A DNA stretch of 6,430 bases from Pseudomonadota bacterium (GCA_025360685.1 JANYBR010000448.1:1-6430); one strand, 5' to 3'. Positions 1 through 6,337 are shown, counted from the stretch's first letter. Notes: generated by a model not told the origin, from the letters alone. A program made the numbers and translations.

Positions 1-240
1 TTCAAGATCGAGTTCGGACGCCTCTGGGAGAACGAATATATGCGCATCGTACTGGCGGACGAGATCAGCCCGGATTCCTGCCGTCTGTGGGATACGACCA
101 CGAACGACAAGATGGACAAGGACCGTTTTCGCCGCGACCTCGGCGGCGTGGTCGAAGCCTATTCCGAAGTGGCCCGCCGGCTCGGCATCATGCCGGAGTC
201 CATCCAGGGCGAGAGCAAGGGACCGCAACTCGTACGATGA
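1..240 (+). CDS. purC: SAICAR synthetase (phosphoribosylaminoimidazole-succinocarboxamide synthase), C-terminal part
   Basis: This is the 3' end of purC, open from base 1 and stopping at TGA 238-240; 79 residues are visible and the start lies outside the window. The enzyme joins aspartate to CAIR using ATP, giving SAICAR, in cytosolic de novo purine synthesis. The family's C-terminal signature is plain: FKIEFGR at the edge, then VLADEISPDSCRLWD (residues 19-33 of the fragment) and a DKDRFRRDLGG segment before a helix ending in RRLGI. The ADEISPDSCR stretch belongs to the substrate/nucleotide-binding part of the family. A first in-frame ATG at 40 is internal and is not the start. The gene is followed on the same strand by purS, purQ and purL, so it is probably the upstream member of the same operon, separated from purS by a palindromic repeat. 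Identification is secure. Confidence 0.96.
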   Translation, partial: FKIEFGRLWENEYMRIVLADEISPDSCRLWDTTTNDKMDKDRFRRDLGGVVEAYSEVARRLGIMPESIQGESKGPQLVR

Positions 241-248
241 CGCACTCT

Positions 249-347
249 CTCATGCATCGACAGTTCGTAGCGACAGCATTCGAACCAGCATGAGAATCAC
301 GATCATCCCGGTCCGTACGCTGTCGCTACGAACTGTCGAAGGATGAG
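249..347. repeat. Long palindromic repeat between purC and purS
   Basis: The purC-purS gap (241-371) is almost wholly taken up by one imperfect palindrome. The core arms 258-277 and 319-338 are perfect 20-bp reverse complements (left arm begins CGACAGTTCGTAGC). Outside them, 249-257 and 339-347 pair at 7 of 9 positions, with CTCAT facing ATGAG. Inside, pairing continues in patches, ending with ATGA (290-293) against TCAT (303-306) around a short loop. It ends 24 bases before the purS ATG and starts 8 bases after the purC stop. It has no coding potential. It looks like an intergenic repeat of the type common in Bradyrhizobium-like genomes (compare their palindromes ending in TCGAAGGATGAGG); that link is from memory. 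In the purC-purS transcript it would form a strong hairpin. Confidence 0.85.
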
Positions 348-353
348 GAGCAC

Positions 354-359
354 GGAAGG
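354..359 (+). promoter_or_regulatory. Ribosome binding site of purS
   Basis: GGAAGG lies 12 bases before the purS ATG at 372. The spacing is long, but it is the only Shine-Dalgarno-like match between the palindrome and the start, and it remains unpaired when the 249-347 hairpin forms. Confidence 0.5.
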
Positions 360-371
360 TAGTTTTTCGGC

Positions 372-614
372 ATGAAAGCGCGTGTATTCGTGACGTTGAA
401 GAATGGCGTTCTGGATCCCCAAGGCAAAGCGATCGGTCACGCACTCAACGGGCTCGGCTTCGGCGCCGTCGGCGAGGTTCGCCAGGGCAAGGTGATCGAC
501 CTCGAACTTTCCGAGACGAACGAGGCCAAAGCCCGCGCCGCGCTGAATGACATGTGCGAGAAGCTGCTGGCGAACACCGTAATCGAGAAGTACGAGATCG
601 AGTTGAAGGCATGA
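372..614 (+). CDS. purS: FGAM synthetase subunit PurS
   Basis: This 80-residue protein is the small accessory subunit of phosphoribosylformylglycinamidine synthase. In bacteria with the short PurL, PurS bridges PurL and the glutaminase PurQ and is needed for ammonia transfer and complex formation in the cytosol. The sequence starts MKARVFVTLKNGVLDPQGKA and has the family's GLGF segment followed by VRQGKVIDLEL, then a helix of the form NEAKARAALNDMCEKLLANTVIEKYEIEL, matching the usual 80-85 residues. The ATG at 372 is supported by the match at the very N terminus. The stop TGA (612-614) overlaps the purQ start ATG (611-613) in an ATGA, which suggests translational coupling. Identification is secure. 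Confidence 0.97.
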   Translation: MKARVFVTLKNGVLDPQGKAIGHALNGLGFGAVGEVRQGKVIDLELSETNEAKARAALNDMCEKLLANTVIEKYEIELKA

Positions 615-1279
615 AGTCCGCCGTCATCGTTTTTCCCGCTTCCAACTGCGATCGCGACGCAGCGGTGGCACTGGAACAGATGACCGGGCGTAAGCCGCAC
701 ATGGTCTGGCACCAGGAATGTGATCTGCCGGATGTCGATCTGGTGGTGCTGCCGGGCGGCTTTTCATATGGCGACTATCTGCGCAGCGGCGCGATGGCCG
801 GCCAGTCTGCGGTGATGCGGGCGGTGAAGGCGCATGCGAAAAAGGGCGGCGCGGTGCTCGGCATCTGCAACGGCTTTCAGGTGCTGACCGAATCGCACCT
901 TCTGCCCGGTGCGCTGATGCGCAATGCCGGTCTTAAATTCGTCTGCCGTCCGGTTACCATGGCCGTCGAGGAAACGCAGAATGTGTTCACGCGCAAATAT
1001 TTGCATGGCCAGCAAGTGACGTTCCCGGTGGCGCATGGTGACGGCAACTACTTCGCCGACGAGGAAACCCTGAACCGTCTCGAAGGCGAAGGACGCGTCG
1101 TCTTCCGCTATGCGCCGGGCCAAAACCCCAACGGTTCCTCGCGCGACATCGCCGGCATCCTGTCCGAGAAGCGCAATGTGCTCGGCCTGATGCCGCATCC
1201 CGAGAGAGTCGTCGATCCGCTTCTCGGCGGCACCGACGGGCGGGGCCTGTTCGAAAGCCTGATCGAAACCCTGTCATGA
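611..1279 (+). CDS. purQ: FGAM synthetase glutaminase subunit PurQ
   Basis: This 222-residue class I glutamine amidotransferase hydrolyses glutamine and passes ammonia to PurL for conversion of FGAR to FGAM. The start is the ATG at 611 (MKSAVIVFPASNCDRD), where the family sequence begins; an in-frame ATG at 554 would add 19 unrelated residues lying inside purS. The oxyanion-strand motif PGGFSYGDYLRSG is at residues 48-60. The nucleophile elbow GICNGFQ places the catalytic cysteine at 86. The rest of the triad is in MPHPER, His196 and Glu198. The length is normal for bacterial PurQ (about 220-230). It overlaps purS upstream and purL downstream by ATGA, so the three subunits are probably made in step. 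No internal damage is seen. Confidence 0.97.
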   Translation: MKSAVIVFPASNCDRDAAVALEQMTGRKPHMVWHQECDLPDVDLVVLPGGFSYGDYLRSGAMAGQSAVMRAVKAHAKKGGAVLGICNGFQVLTESHLLPGALMRNAGLKFVCRPVTMAVEETQNVFTRKYLHGQQVTFPVAHGDGNYFADEETLNRLEGEGRVVFRYAPGQNPNGSSRDIAGILSEKRNVLGLMPHPERVVDPLLGGTDGRGLFESLIETLS

Positions 1280-3483
1280 CCGAGATCACGCCGGAACTGG
1301 TCGCCGAACACGGGCTGACGGGCGAGGAGTATGGCCGCATCAAGCGGCTGCTCAACCGCGAGCCCAGCTTCGTGGAGCTCGGCATTTTCAGCGTGATGTG
1401 GAGCGAGCACTGCTCGTACAAATCGACGCGCATCCATTTGCGCAAGCTGCCGACCAAGGCGCCCTGGGTCATCCAAGGGCCGGGCGAGAACGCCGGCGTG
1501 ATCGACATCGGCGATGGCGATGCCTGCATCTTCAAGATGGAAAGCCACAACCATCCCAGCTTCATCGAACCCTATCAGGGCGCGGCCACCGGCGTCGGCG
1601 GCATCATGCGCGACGTCTTCACCATGGGAGCGCGGCCGATCGCGATGATGAACGCGCTGCGTTTCGGCGAACCATCGCATCCCAAAACACGGCATCTGGT
1701 CAGCGGCGTCGTCTCCGGCATCGGCGGCTATGGCAACTGCATGGGCGTTCCGACGGTCGGTGGCGAGGTGAACTTTCACAAGAGCTACAACGGCAACATT
1801 CTCGTCAACGCGATGTGCGTCGGTCTCGCACGTACCGACAATATCTTCCTCTCCGCCGCCAAGGGTGCGGGTAATCCGGTGGTCTATATCGGCTCCAAGA
1901 CCGGGCGTGACGGCATCCATGGCGCCACGATGGCGTCTGCGGAATTCAGCGAGGACTCCGAGGAAAAACGCCCCACAGTGCAGGTCGGCGATCCCTTCAC
2001 CGAGAAGTTGCTGCTCGAAGCCTGCCTCGAGTTGATGGCAACCGATGCAATCATCGCCATCCAGGACATGGGTGCCGCCGGTCTCACCTCTTCGTCCGCC
2101 GAGATGGCCGACAAGGGCGGCAGCGGCATCGAGCTCGACCTCGACAAGGTGCCGCAACGCGAAGCTGGCATGACCGCCTACGACATGATGCTGTCGGAGA
2201 GTCAGGAGCGCATGCTCGCCGTGCTGAAACCTGGACGCGAGGCGCAGGCCGAAGCGATCTTCAAGAAATGGGAACTCGACTTCGCGGTGATCGGGATTAC
2301 GACTGACACGCGTCGCCTGGTGGTCAAGCACAAGGGCGAGATTGTTGCCGACATGCCGGTGACTGCTCTGTCCGACGCAGCGCCGCTTTATGAGCGACCA
2401 TTCTCGAAGCGGCCGCCGGCGACCGGCACGCCGAGCTTCGATGCGTCACGGCCCGTGATGGCTTCGCTCAAGAAAATACTGGCAGCGCCCGACATGTGTT
2501 CACGCCGCTGGGTATGGCAGCAGTATGACTACACAGTGATGGCCGATACGGTGCAAATGCCGGGCGGCGACGCCGCTGTGGTGCGCGTGCACCACAGCAA
2601 CAAGGGCCTTGCCATCACCACCGATGTGACGCCGCGCTACTGCAAGGCCGATCCGTATGAAGGCGCCAAGCAGGCAGTCGCCGAAGCCTGGCGCAACATC
2701 ACCGCCGTCGGCGCCATGCCTCTCGCCCTCACCGACAATCTCAATTTCGGCAATCCCCAGAAGCCAGAGATCATGGGCGAGATCGTGTCGGGGATCGACG
2801 GCATCGGCGAAGCCTGCCGCGCGCTCGATTTTCCGGTCATCGGCGGCAATTGCTCACTCTATAACGAGACCAACGGCGAAGGCATTCCGCCGACGCCGGC
2901 GATCGGCGGCGTCGGCCTGATGGCGGACTTGCATCGCATGGCGACCATCGCCTTCAAGCGCGAAGGCGATGCCATCATCCTCGTCGGCGACACCAAAGGT
3001 CATCTTGGCCAATCCATCTATCTACGCGAGGTCGAGGGCCGCGAAGAAGGCCGCTGCCCGCCGGTCGATCTCGCGGCGGAAAAGCGCAATGGCGATTTCG
3101 TGCGCAGGCTGATCGAAGCCGGGCGCGTGGATACGGTGCATGACCTCTCCGACGGTGGTGTTCTCGTTGCCGTTGCCGAGATGGCACTGGCCGGCAATAT
3201 CGGCGCCGATATCGGCGTCGCCGGCACGGCACACTCCATCCCCTTCTTCTTCGGCGAGGACCAAGGCCGCTATCTTCTGACGGCATCGCCGGTCGAAGCC
3301 GACAGGATCGAAGGCGAACTGCGGCACGCGGGCATCGTGCACGCCATCATCGGCAAGACGATTGCCGAAAAGGTCCTGCGCGTCGAACGCGAGGGCGAAA
3401 CCAGCCTCAGCACGCTGAGAGCCGCGCATGAGGGCTGGTTCCCAAGCTATATGTCCGGCGAAGAAATTCCGCCGACCAATTGA
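1276..3483 (+). CDS. purL: FGAM synthetase large subunit PurL (small-type)
   Basis: This is the ATP-dependent synthetase subunit converting FGAR plus ammonia to FGAM in de novo purine synthesis. At 735 residues it is the short PurL that works with separate PurS and PurQ, not the roughly 1300-residue fused enzyme of gammaproteobacteria. Motifs in order: WSEHCSYKS (42-50), ESHNHPSFIEPYQGAATGVGG (start 89), TGRDGIHGAT (209-218), QDMGAAGLTSSS (263-274), LSESQERML (306-314), then in the second half TDNLNFGNPQKPEIM (486-500), NCSLYNETNG (525-534) and VHDLSDGG (621-628). The two halves repeat the AIR-synthetase-like fold, as expected. Start ATG 1276 overlaps the purQ stop in ATGA. The stop TGA at 3481-3483 is followed after 9 bp by bolA. 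A 407-codon antisense open frame across its first half is a compositional shadow. Confidence 0.98.
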   Translation: MTEITPELVAEHGLTGEEYGRIKRLLNREPSFVELGIFSVMWSEHCSYKSTRIHLRKLPTKAPWVIQGPGENAGVIDIGDGDACIFKMESHNHPSFIEPYQGAATGVGGIMRDVFTMGARPIAMMNALRFGEPSHPKTRHLVSGVVSGIGGYGNCMGVPTVGGEVNFHKSYNGNILVNAMCVGLARTDNIFLSAAKGAGNPVVYIGSKTGRDGIHGATMASAEFSEDSEEKRPTVQVGDPFTEKLLLEACLELMATDAIIAIQDMGAAGLTSSSAEMADKGGSGIELDLDKVPQREAGMTAYDMMLSESQERMLAVLKPGREAQAEAIFKKWELDFAVIGITTDTRRLVVKHKGEIVADMPVTALSDAAPLYERPFSKRPPATGTPSFDASRPVMASLKKILAAPDMCSRRWVWQQYDYTVMADTVQMPGGDAAVVRVHHSNKGLAITTDVTPRYCKADPYEGAKQAVAEAWRNITAVGAMPLALTDNLNFGNPQKPEIMGEIVSGIDGIGEACRALDFPVIGGNCSLYNETNGEGIPPTPAIGGVGLMADLHRMATIAFKREGDAIILVGDTKGHLGQSIYLREVEGREEGRCPPVDLAAEKRNGDFVRRLIEAGRVDTVHDLSDGGVLVAVAEMALAGNIGADIGVAGTAHSIPFFFGEDQGRYLLTASPVEADRIEGELRHAGIVHAIIGKTIAEKVLRVEREGETSLSTLRAAHEGWFPSYMSGEEIPPTN

Positions 3484-3486
3484 GGT
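3482..3486 (+). promoter_or_regulatory. Ribosome binding site of bolA overlapping the purL stop
   Basis: GAGGT begins inside the purL stop codon and lies 6 bases before the bolA ATG at 3493. It supports that ATG over the in-frame one at 3499 and implies that bolA is translated from the purL transcript. Confidence 0.65.
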
Positions 3487-3492
3487 TACGTC

Positions 3493-3726
3493 ATGGGCAT
3501 GAAGGCCGAAGAGATCGAAAAGTTCATCAAGGACGCGTTTCCCGATGCGGACGTGACGATGACCGACCTTGCCGGTGACGACAATCACTGGTCCGCCTTC
3601 GTCGTGTCGGCGGCATTCATGGGCAAGACGCGCGTGCAACAGCACCAGATGGTCTATGCCGCGCTCAAGGGCAATATGGGCGGCGCGCTCCACGCGCTAC
3701 AATTGCAGACCATGGCGAAGAGTTAG
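3493..3726 (+). CDS. bolA: BolA family protein (partner of CGFS monothiol glutaredoxin)
   Basis: This 77-residue cytosolic protein is of the BolA family, which forms [2Fe-2S]-bridged heterodimers with CGFS glutaredoxins and takes part in iron-sulfur cluster delivery and iron sensing. The family signature RVQQHQMVYAAL is at residues 48-59, and the C-terminal LHALQLQT (66-73) provides the conserved histidine (His67). The loop between the first strands reads GDDNHWSA, with a histidine (His32) rather than cysteine at the place that separates BolA_H from BolA_C types; assignment to the BolA_H type is inference. Length is typical of the short IbaG/BolA2-like proteins. Start ATG 3493 is backed by GAGGT at 3482-3486; ATG 3499 is possible. 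It follows purL by 9 bp, an arrangement known in alphaproteobacteria, and grxD lies 1.25 kb downstream. Confidence 0.93.
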   Translation: MGMKAEEIEKFIKDAFPDADVTMTDLAGDDNHWSAFVVSAAFMGKTRVQQHQMVYAALKGNMGGALHALQLQTMAKS

Positions 3727-3765
3727 TTGCGTCAGGACGTCGTGGCCAAACACTCCATACCCCAC

Positions 3766-3860
3766 CGTCATCGCCCGGCTCGTCCGGGCGACCCATAAAG
3801 AGTGCCGCAGATTTGTCTTTGCCTCTCTTTGTGGATCACCCGTATACGCGGGTGATGACG
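3766..3860. repeat. Intergenic palindromic repeat between convergent bolA and rsm22-like gene
   Basis: This element sits in the 158-bp gap between two convergent genes. Left part 3766-3795 and right part 3832-3860 are imperfect reverse complements. The ends CGTCATC / GATGACG pair exactly, and GGGCGACCCA (3786-3795) pairs 8 of 10 with 3832-3841. AAAGAG (3797-3802) pairs with CTCTTT (3825-3830). Each half also holds its own hairpin: CGCCCGG/CCGGGCG (3772-3778, 3784-3790) and TCACCCG/CGGGTGA (3836-3842, 3849-3855). The pattern CCGTCATCGCCCGG...GGTGATGACG is one I recognise from memory as a frequent repeat of Bradyrhizobium-type genomes. It could end transcription from both sides, but no U-rich tail follows. 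Bases 3727-3765 and 3861-3884 hold nothing else I can support. Confidence 0.75.
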
Positions 3861-3884
3861 ATTGGAGTGTGAGAGCAAAGGCGA

Positions 3885-4859
3885 TCACTCCTCCGATAAA
3901 ATCGTATCGCCCCACTTCGCTTTTCGCAGGAGCGCGAAGACGTCGCGCTGACGTCGCGAAACAAAAGCGCGCTGCAATCCGCGCTCGGCACAGAGCGGCA
4001 AGCTGATGCCCGCCTTGGACTCTTCCGGCGGCGCGATGATGCGCGCGAGATTGCCGCGCGCGACCGGCCCACGCGTCACGACGATATAGGAATATTTCTC
4101 GTTCTCGAACGGCACCGATGCGCCCTTGACCTTCAAATGATCGCGGCTGCGCGGCAGACGCTGCGAGAAATGGCACCAGTCCGTTCCCGTGATCGGACAT
4201 TCGCGATCATGCGTGCAGGGCGCGAGCACATGCGCGCCCTCACCGATCAGCATCTTGCGTGCAGCTCGAATGCGCTCAAAACCAGCAGGTGTACCGGGCT
4301 CGATCAGGACAAGCACTTCGTTCGTTGCCGACCAGAGTCGCCCAACCACCTGATTCAGTCTCGCTATGGCGATTTCGGCCAGGACGAAACTCGACGTCAC
4401 AAGATCTGCACGAGGCGGCGCGTGGTCGATTAGATTCAGCGCAATGACTGACGCGCCTTCAATGCTCGGCGTTCCGACCGCGAGCTTCTTTGCGACACGC
4501 AGAAAGGCCGGATTGAAATCGGCCATCGTCACCTGTGCAATAGCGTTCCAGGTTTCGAGCGCCGCCCAGCCCGCAGTCCCCGGTCCCGTCCCGACATCGC
4601 AGAGCGTCTTTGGTGAGAAATCCGGAGCGGCGACGCGTGTCGCGTCGAACACGGCCGCCGCCGCCGCATAAGTTGCGGGAAGGCGCGACAGGACGTAGGC
4701 AATGACCGAAGCTTCGTCGGCGATCGTCGCGGACGAGCCGCCGCCCGCGCGATAACCCTGAGAGATTATCGCTGCCTTCGAGGCCAATGCTTTACGCGAT
4801 ACACCTTCGAGCAGCGCCTCGATGCGGGCTTTTAGCGCGGGCGGAAGGGCCGAATTCAT
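3885..4859 (-). CDS. Small ribosomal subunit Rsm22 / METTL17 family methyltransferase-like protein
   Basis: This is a 324-residue Rsm22-family protein, related to mitochondrial Rsm22/METTL17, which act in small ribosomal subunit assembly; RNA methylation is presumed by fold but not shown for all members. The SAM-binding glycine motif CDVGTGPGTAGWAA is at residues 87-100, followed by acidic Asp114 (MADFNP). Later come SSFVLAEI (156-163), LIEPGTPAGFERI (186-198) and the family's cysteine block, APCTHDREC...DWCHFSQR, with Cys215, Cys221 and Cys229. FENEKYSY follows at 251-258, and a fourth cysteine is at 290 (LPLCAERG). The start is ATG 4857-4859 (MNSALPP) with AAAGG at 4863-4867. An in-frame ATG at 4919 would add 20 Cys/Trp/Pro-rich residues unlike the family and overlaps the promoter region. 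The gene converges on bolA and diverges from grxD. Annotation pipelines may call it simply 'methyltransferase'. Confidence 0.9.
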   Translation of the reverse strand: MNSALPPALKARIEALLEGVSRKALASKAAIISQGYRAGGGSSATIADEASVIAYVLSRLPATYAAAAAVFDATRVAAPDFSPKTLCDVGTGPGTAGWAALETWNAIAQVTMADFNPAFLRVAKKLAVGTPSIEGASVIALNLIDHAPPRADLVTSSFVLAEIAIARLNQVVGRLWSATNEVLVLIEPGTPAGFERIRAARKMLIGEGAHVLAPCTHDRECPITGTDWCHFSQRLPRSRDHLKVKGASVPFENEKYSYIVVTRGPVARGNLARIIAPPEESKAGISLPLCAERGLQRAFVSRRQRDVFALLRKAKWGDTILSEE

Positions 4860-4902
4860 GGGCCTTTGTGGTTGGCATGGCCAGCCCGTGCAAGGCCAAA
4901 CC

Positions 4903-4931
4903 TTGACGCATTGCAGCATCGAGCTTAGATC
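4903..4931 (+). promoter_or_regulatory. Candidate promoter of grxD
   Basis: TTGACG (4903-4908), 5 of 6 to the -35 consensus, is followed after 17 bases by TAGATC (4926-4931), a weak -10. It lies 45 bases before the grxD start, in the 117-bp gap between divergent genes, where a promoter is needed because the upstream gene points away. The -35 is overlapped by a small inverted repeat, CAAGG-ccaaa-CCTTG (4891-4905), which could be an operator or chance. I saw no convincing promoter for the divergent minus-strand gene. Confidence 0.4.
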
Positions 4932-4976
4932 AAAGCCGACTGAACATTACGAGGGCGCCCAACGGCGCGACACAAA

Positions 4977-5309
4977 ATGACAGACGTCCAGATGCGCATC
5001 GGCGACGAAGTGAAGAACAACCCCGTCGTCCTTTTTATGAAAGGCACGCCCGTATTCCCGCAATGCGGCTTCTCCGCAGCGGTGGTGCAGATCCTTTCCC
5101 ATCTGGGTGTGAAGTTCAAAGCAATCGACGTCCTTAAGGACCCGGAGATCCGCCAGGGCATCAAGGAATTCTCCAACTGGCCGACCATTCCCCAACTCTA
5201 TGTGAAGGGCGAGTTCGTCGGCGGCGCGGACATCATCCGTGAAATGTTCGAGAGCGAGGAACTCGCAACCTATTTTGCGGAGCACGGCATCGCGCTCGAG
5301 AACGCTTGA
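4977..5309 (+). CDS. grxD: Grx4-type monothiol glutaredoxin, CGFS
   Basis: This 110-residue single-domain monothiol glutaredoxin binds a [2Fe-2S] cluster between two subunits with glutathione, or between itself and BolA, and passes clusters to target proteins in the cytosol. The active site is FPQCGFS with Cys30. Lys22 of FMKGTP and the WPTIPQLYVKGEFVGGADI stretch (68-86) are the glutathione-binding residues of the family. Length is normal. ATG 4977 gives the expected N terminus (MTDVQMRIGDEVKNNPVVLFMKG); the second ATG (4992) is less likely. No good Shine-Dalgarno sequence precedes it. It is transcribed away from the Rsm22-like gene from a shared 117-bp region, and bolA, its usual partner, is 1.25 kb upstream. 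The stop TGA (5307-5309) lies in a small palindrome (5303-5317). Confidence 0.97.
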   Translation: MTDVQMRIGDEVKNNPVVLFMKGTPVFPQCGFSAAVVQILSHLGVKFKAIDVLKDPEIRQGIKEFSNWPTIPQLYVKGEFVGGADIIREMFESEELATYFAEHGIALENA

Positions 5310-5320
5310 GTCAAGCGCGC

Positions 5321-5391
5321 GCTCGTCCTTCGACAAGCTCAGGATGAAGCGAGTAGACAATCCCTCATGCTGAGCCTGGCGAAGCACGAGG
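5321..5391. repeat. Intergenic palindromic repeat between grxD and the nitroreductase gene
   Basis: Arms 5322-5347 and 5365-5390 are reverse complements at 22 of 26 positions, with a 17-base loop. The sequence pattern (CCTTCGACAAGCTCAGGATGA and its complement CATGCTGAGCCTGGCGAAG) is one I recognise from memory as a widespread repeat of alphaproteobacterial and other GC-rich genomes. It fills the gap between the grxD stop (5309) and the stop of the convergent minus-strand gene (5396), where it may serve as a two-way transcription end, although no T-tract follows. Confidence 0.8.
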
Positions 5392-5395
5392 GACC

Positions 5396-6337
5396 TCATG
5401 CATAACCAGAACCGATGATGACATCACTCAATGGCCGGCGCGGCGATGGGGGCGCCGGCTTTTCTGCGTAGCCCAGGCGGAACGCAAAGGTCGGCTGCCA
5501 GTCTTGCGCTTGTGCGAAATTCAGCAACGCGCGCTGATAGCCGTCGGGCCGGCCGAGCATTTCATTGCGGTCAATGCATTCCACAGGTTGGTTGAGCGGT
5601 TGCGCCGCGATCCCCATCGCGGTCGCCGCCAGATGCAAACGCTGCCAGGCGCGTCCGGCATCGATGGACTGTGCCATATGCAACCTGTCCCTGACGAGCA
5701 GCACGCCAAGCACAGGCGCATGAACCTGAACGTCGCGCGTATTGGCGAGCCAGAAGCTGTCCTGTGTCGCTGCGCCGAGATCGGGCATGAATTTGCCGAA
5801 CATCACGGTCGTTGGCGATAGGCCCGAAGCGTCCAGCGTAATGCCGTCGCGATGCTCCTGGATGTCGCGCCGGCCGGTCCGGATCCAGTGCGCACTCGCA
5901 GCAGACATTTCGGGATCGCCGACGATGCGTTGCGTGGCATCGACGATCAGCGCGGCCAGATCGCTGCGCGCGTGGCGATCAAGGATAAAGGCGACGCGAA
6001 TGCGATCCGACGTGACCAGATTTGCCAGACTATTCAGCGCACCCATCGCGATGGGTCTGTCGAGATAGGGACCACGATTGGTGTGACGCTCAGCAATTGC
6101 TTCGTACAACCGATCACGGCCCGGTGCCCCCGGATCCATCGTGATGTGCGCGGCCACGATGGGCCGCGGTCCCGGCGAATTTTCCAGCCTGCCCATGACG
6201 GGACGCACATAGGCCGTGTAGCCGTCGGCTCCCGCCGCCCGGACCAGATGTTCGAAGTGCATAACGAATCCATCACCGTCTATGCCGACCGTGCGCGCAA
6301 TCTCGGACCTTTCGATCCGTTCCGGCGCGAGATGCAT
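5396..6337 (-). CDS. Nitroreductase family (Acg-like) protein, N terminus scrambled by a fold-back
   Basis: This open frame of 313 codons encodes a flavin-type nitroreductase relative, best matching the Acg-like group; the substrate is unknown. Motifs seen are AERHTNRGPY (82-91), HWIRTGRRDIQEHRDGITLD (150-169), a conserved-looking PTTVMFGK (175-182) and a C-terminal QPVECIDRNEMLGRP. The family sequence is credible only from Leu31 (base 6247) onward: LVRAAGADGYTAYVRPVMGRLE. Residues 1-30 are the antisense of the plus-strand N-terminal segment at 6251-6362, so the ATG at 6337 is a spurious start inside a palindromic ATGCAT. The frame stays open to the window edge beyond it. The true upstream residues appear on the plus strand (6251-6430). 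The gene converges on grxD across a repeat. Family call is moderate, boundary problem is certain. Confidence 0.7.
   Translation of the reverse strand: MHLAPERIERSEIARTVGIDGDGFVMHFEHLVRAAGADGYTAYVRPVMGRLENSPGPRPIVAAHITMDPGAPGRDRLYEAIAERHTNRGPYLDRPIAMGALNSLANLVTSDRIRVAFILDRHARSDLAALIVDATQRIVGDPEMSAASAHWIRTGRRDIQEHRDGITLDASGLSPTTVMFGKFMPDLGAATQDSFWLANTRDVQVHAPVLGVLLVRDRLHMAQSIDAGRAWQRLHLAATAMGIAAQPLNQPVECIDRNEMLGRPDGYQRALLNFAQAQDWQPTFAFRLGYAEKPAPPSPRRPLSDVIIGSGYA

Noticed and set aside
249..347. Purine riboswitch ahead of purS
   Set aside because: The element is a simple near-symmetric palindrome without the three-way junction and conserved loop bases of purine riboswitches.
554..610. Upstream ATG (554) as the purQ start
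   Set aside because: It lies inside purS and adds 19 non-family residues; ATG 611 begins exactly at the conserved PurQ N terminus and forms the ATGA overlap.
1108..2331. Long antisense open frame (407 codons, minus strand) across purQ/purL
   Set aside because: It lies opposite well-conserved purL codons in a GC-rich genome, has a His/Asp/Ala-rich shadow composition and no recognisable domain.
3022..3693. Minus-strand open frame of 223 codons over the purL end and bolA
   Set aside because: It covers two confidently identified plus-strand genes and shows no family motif; a codon-position shadow.
3569..4006. Plus-strand open frame of 145 codons running from bolA into the Rsm22-like gene
   Set aside because: It is out of frame with bolA, crosses the intergenic palindrome and reads antisense to the Rsm22-like gene, with an Arg/Pro-rich composition and no motif.
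4860..4919. Upstream ATG (4919) as the start of the Rsm22-like gene
   Set aside because: The extra 20 residues are rich in Cys, Trp and Pro, match nothing in the family, and overlap the likely grxD promoter; ATG 4859 gives the normal N terminus.
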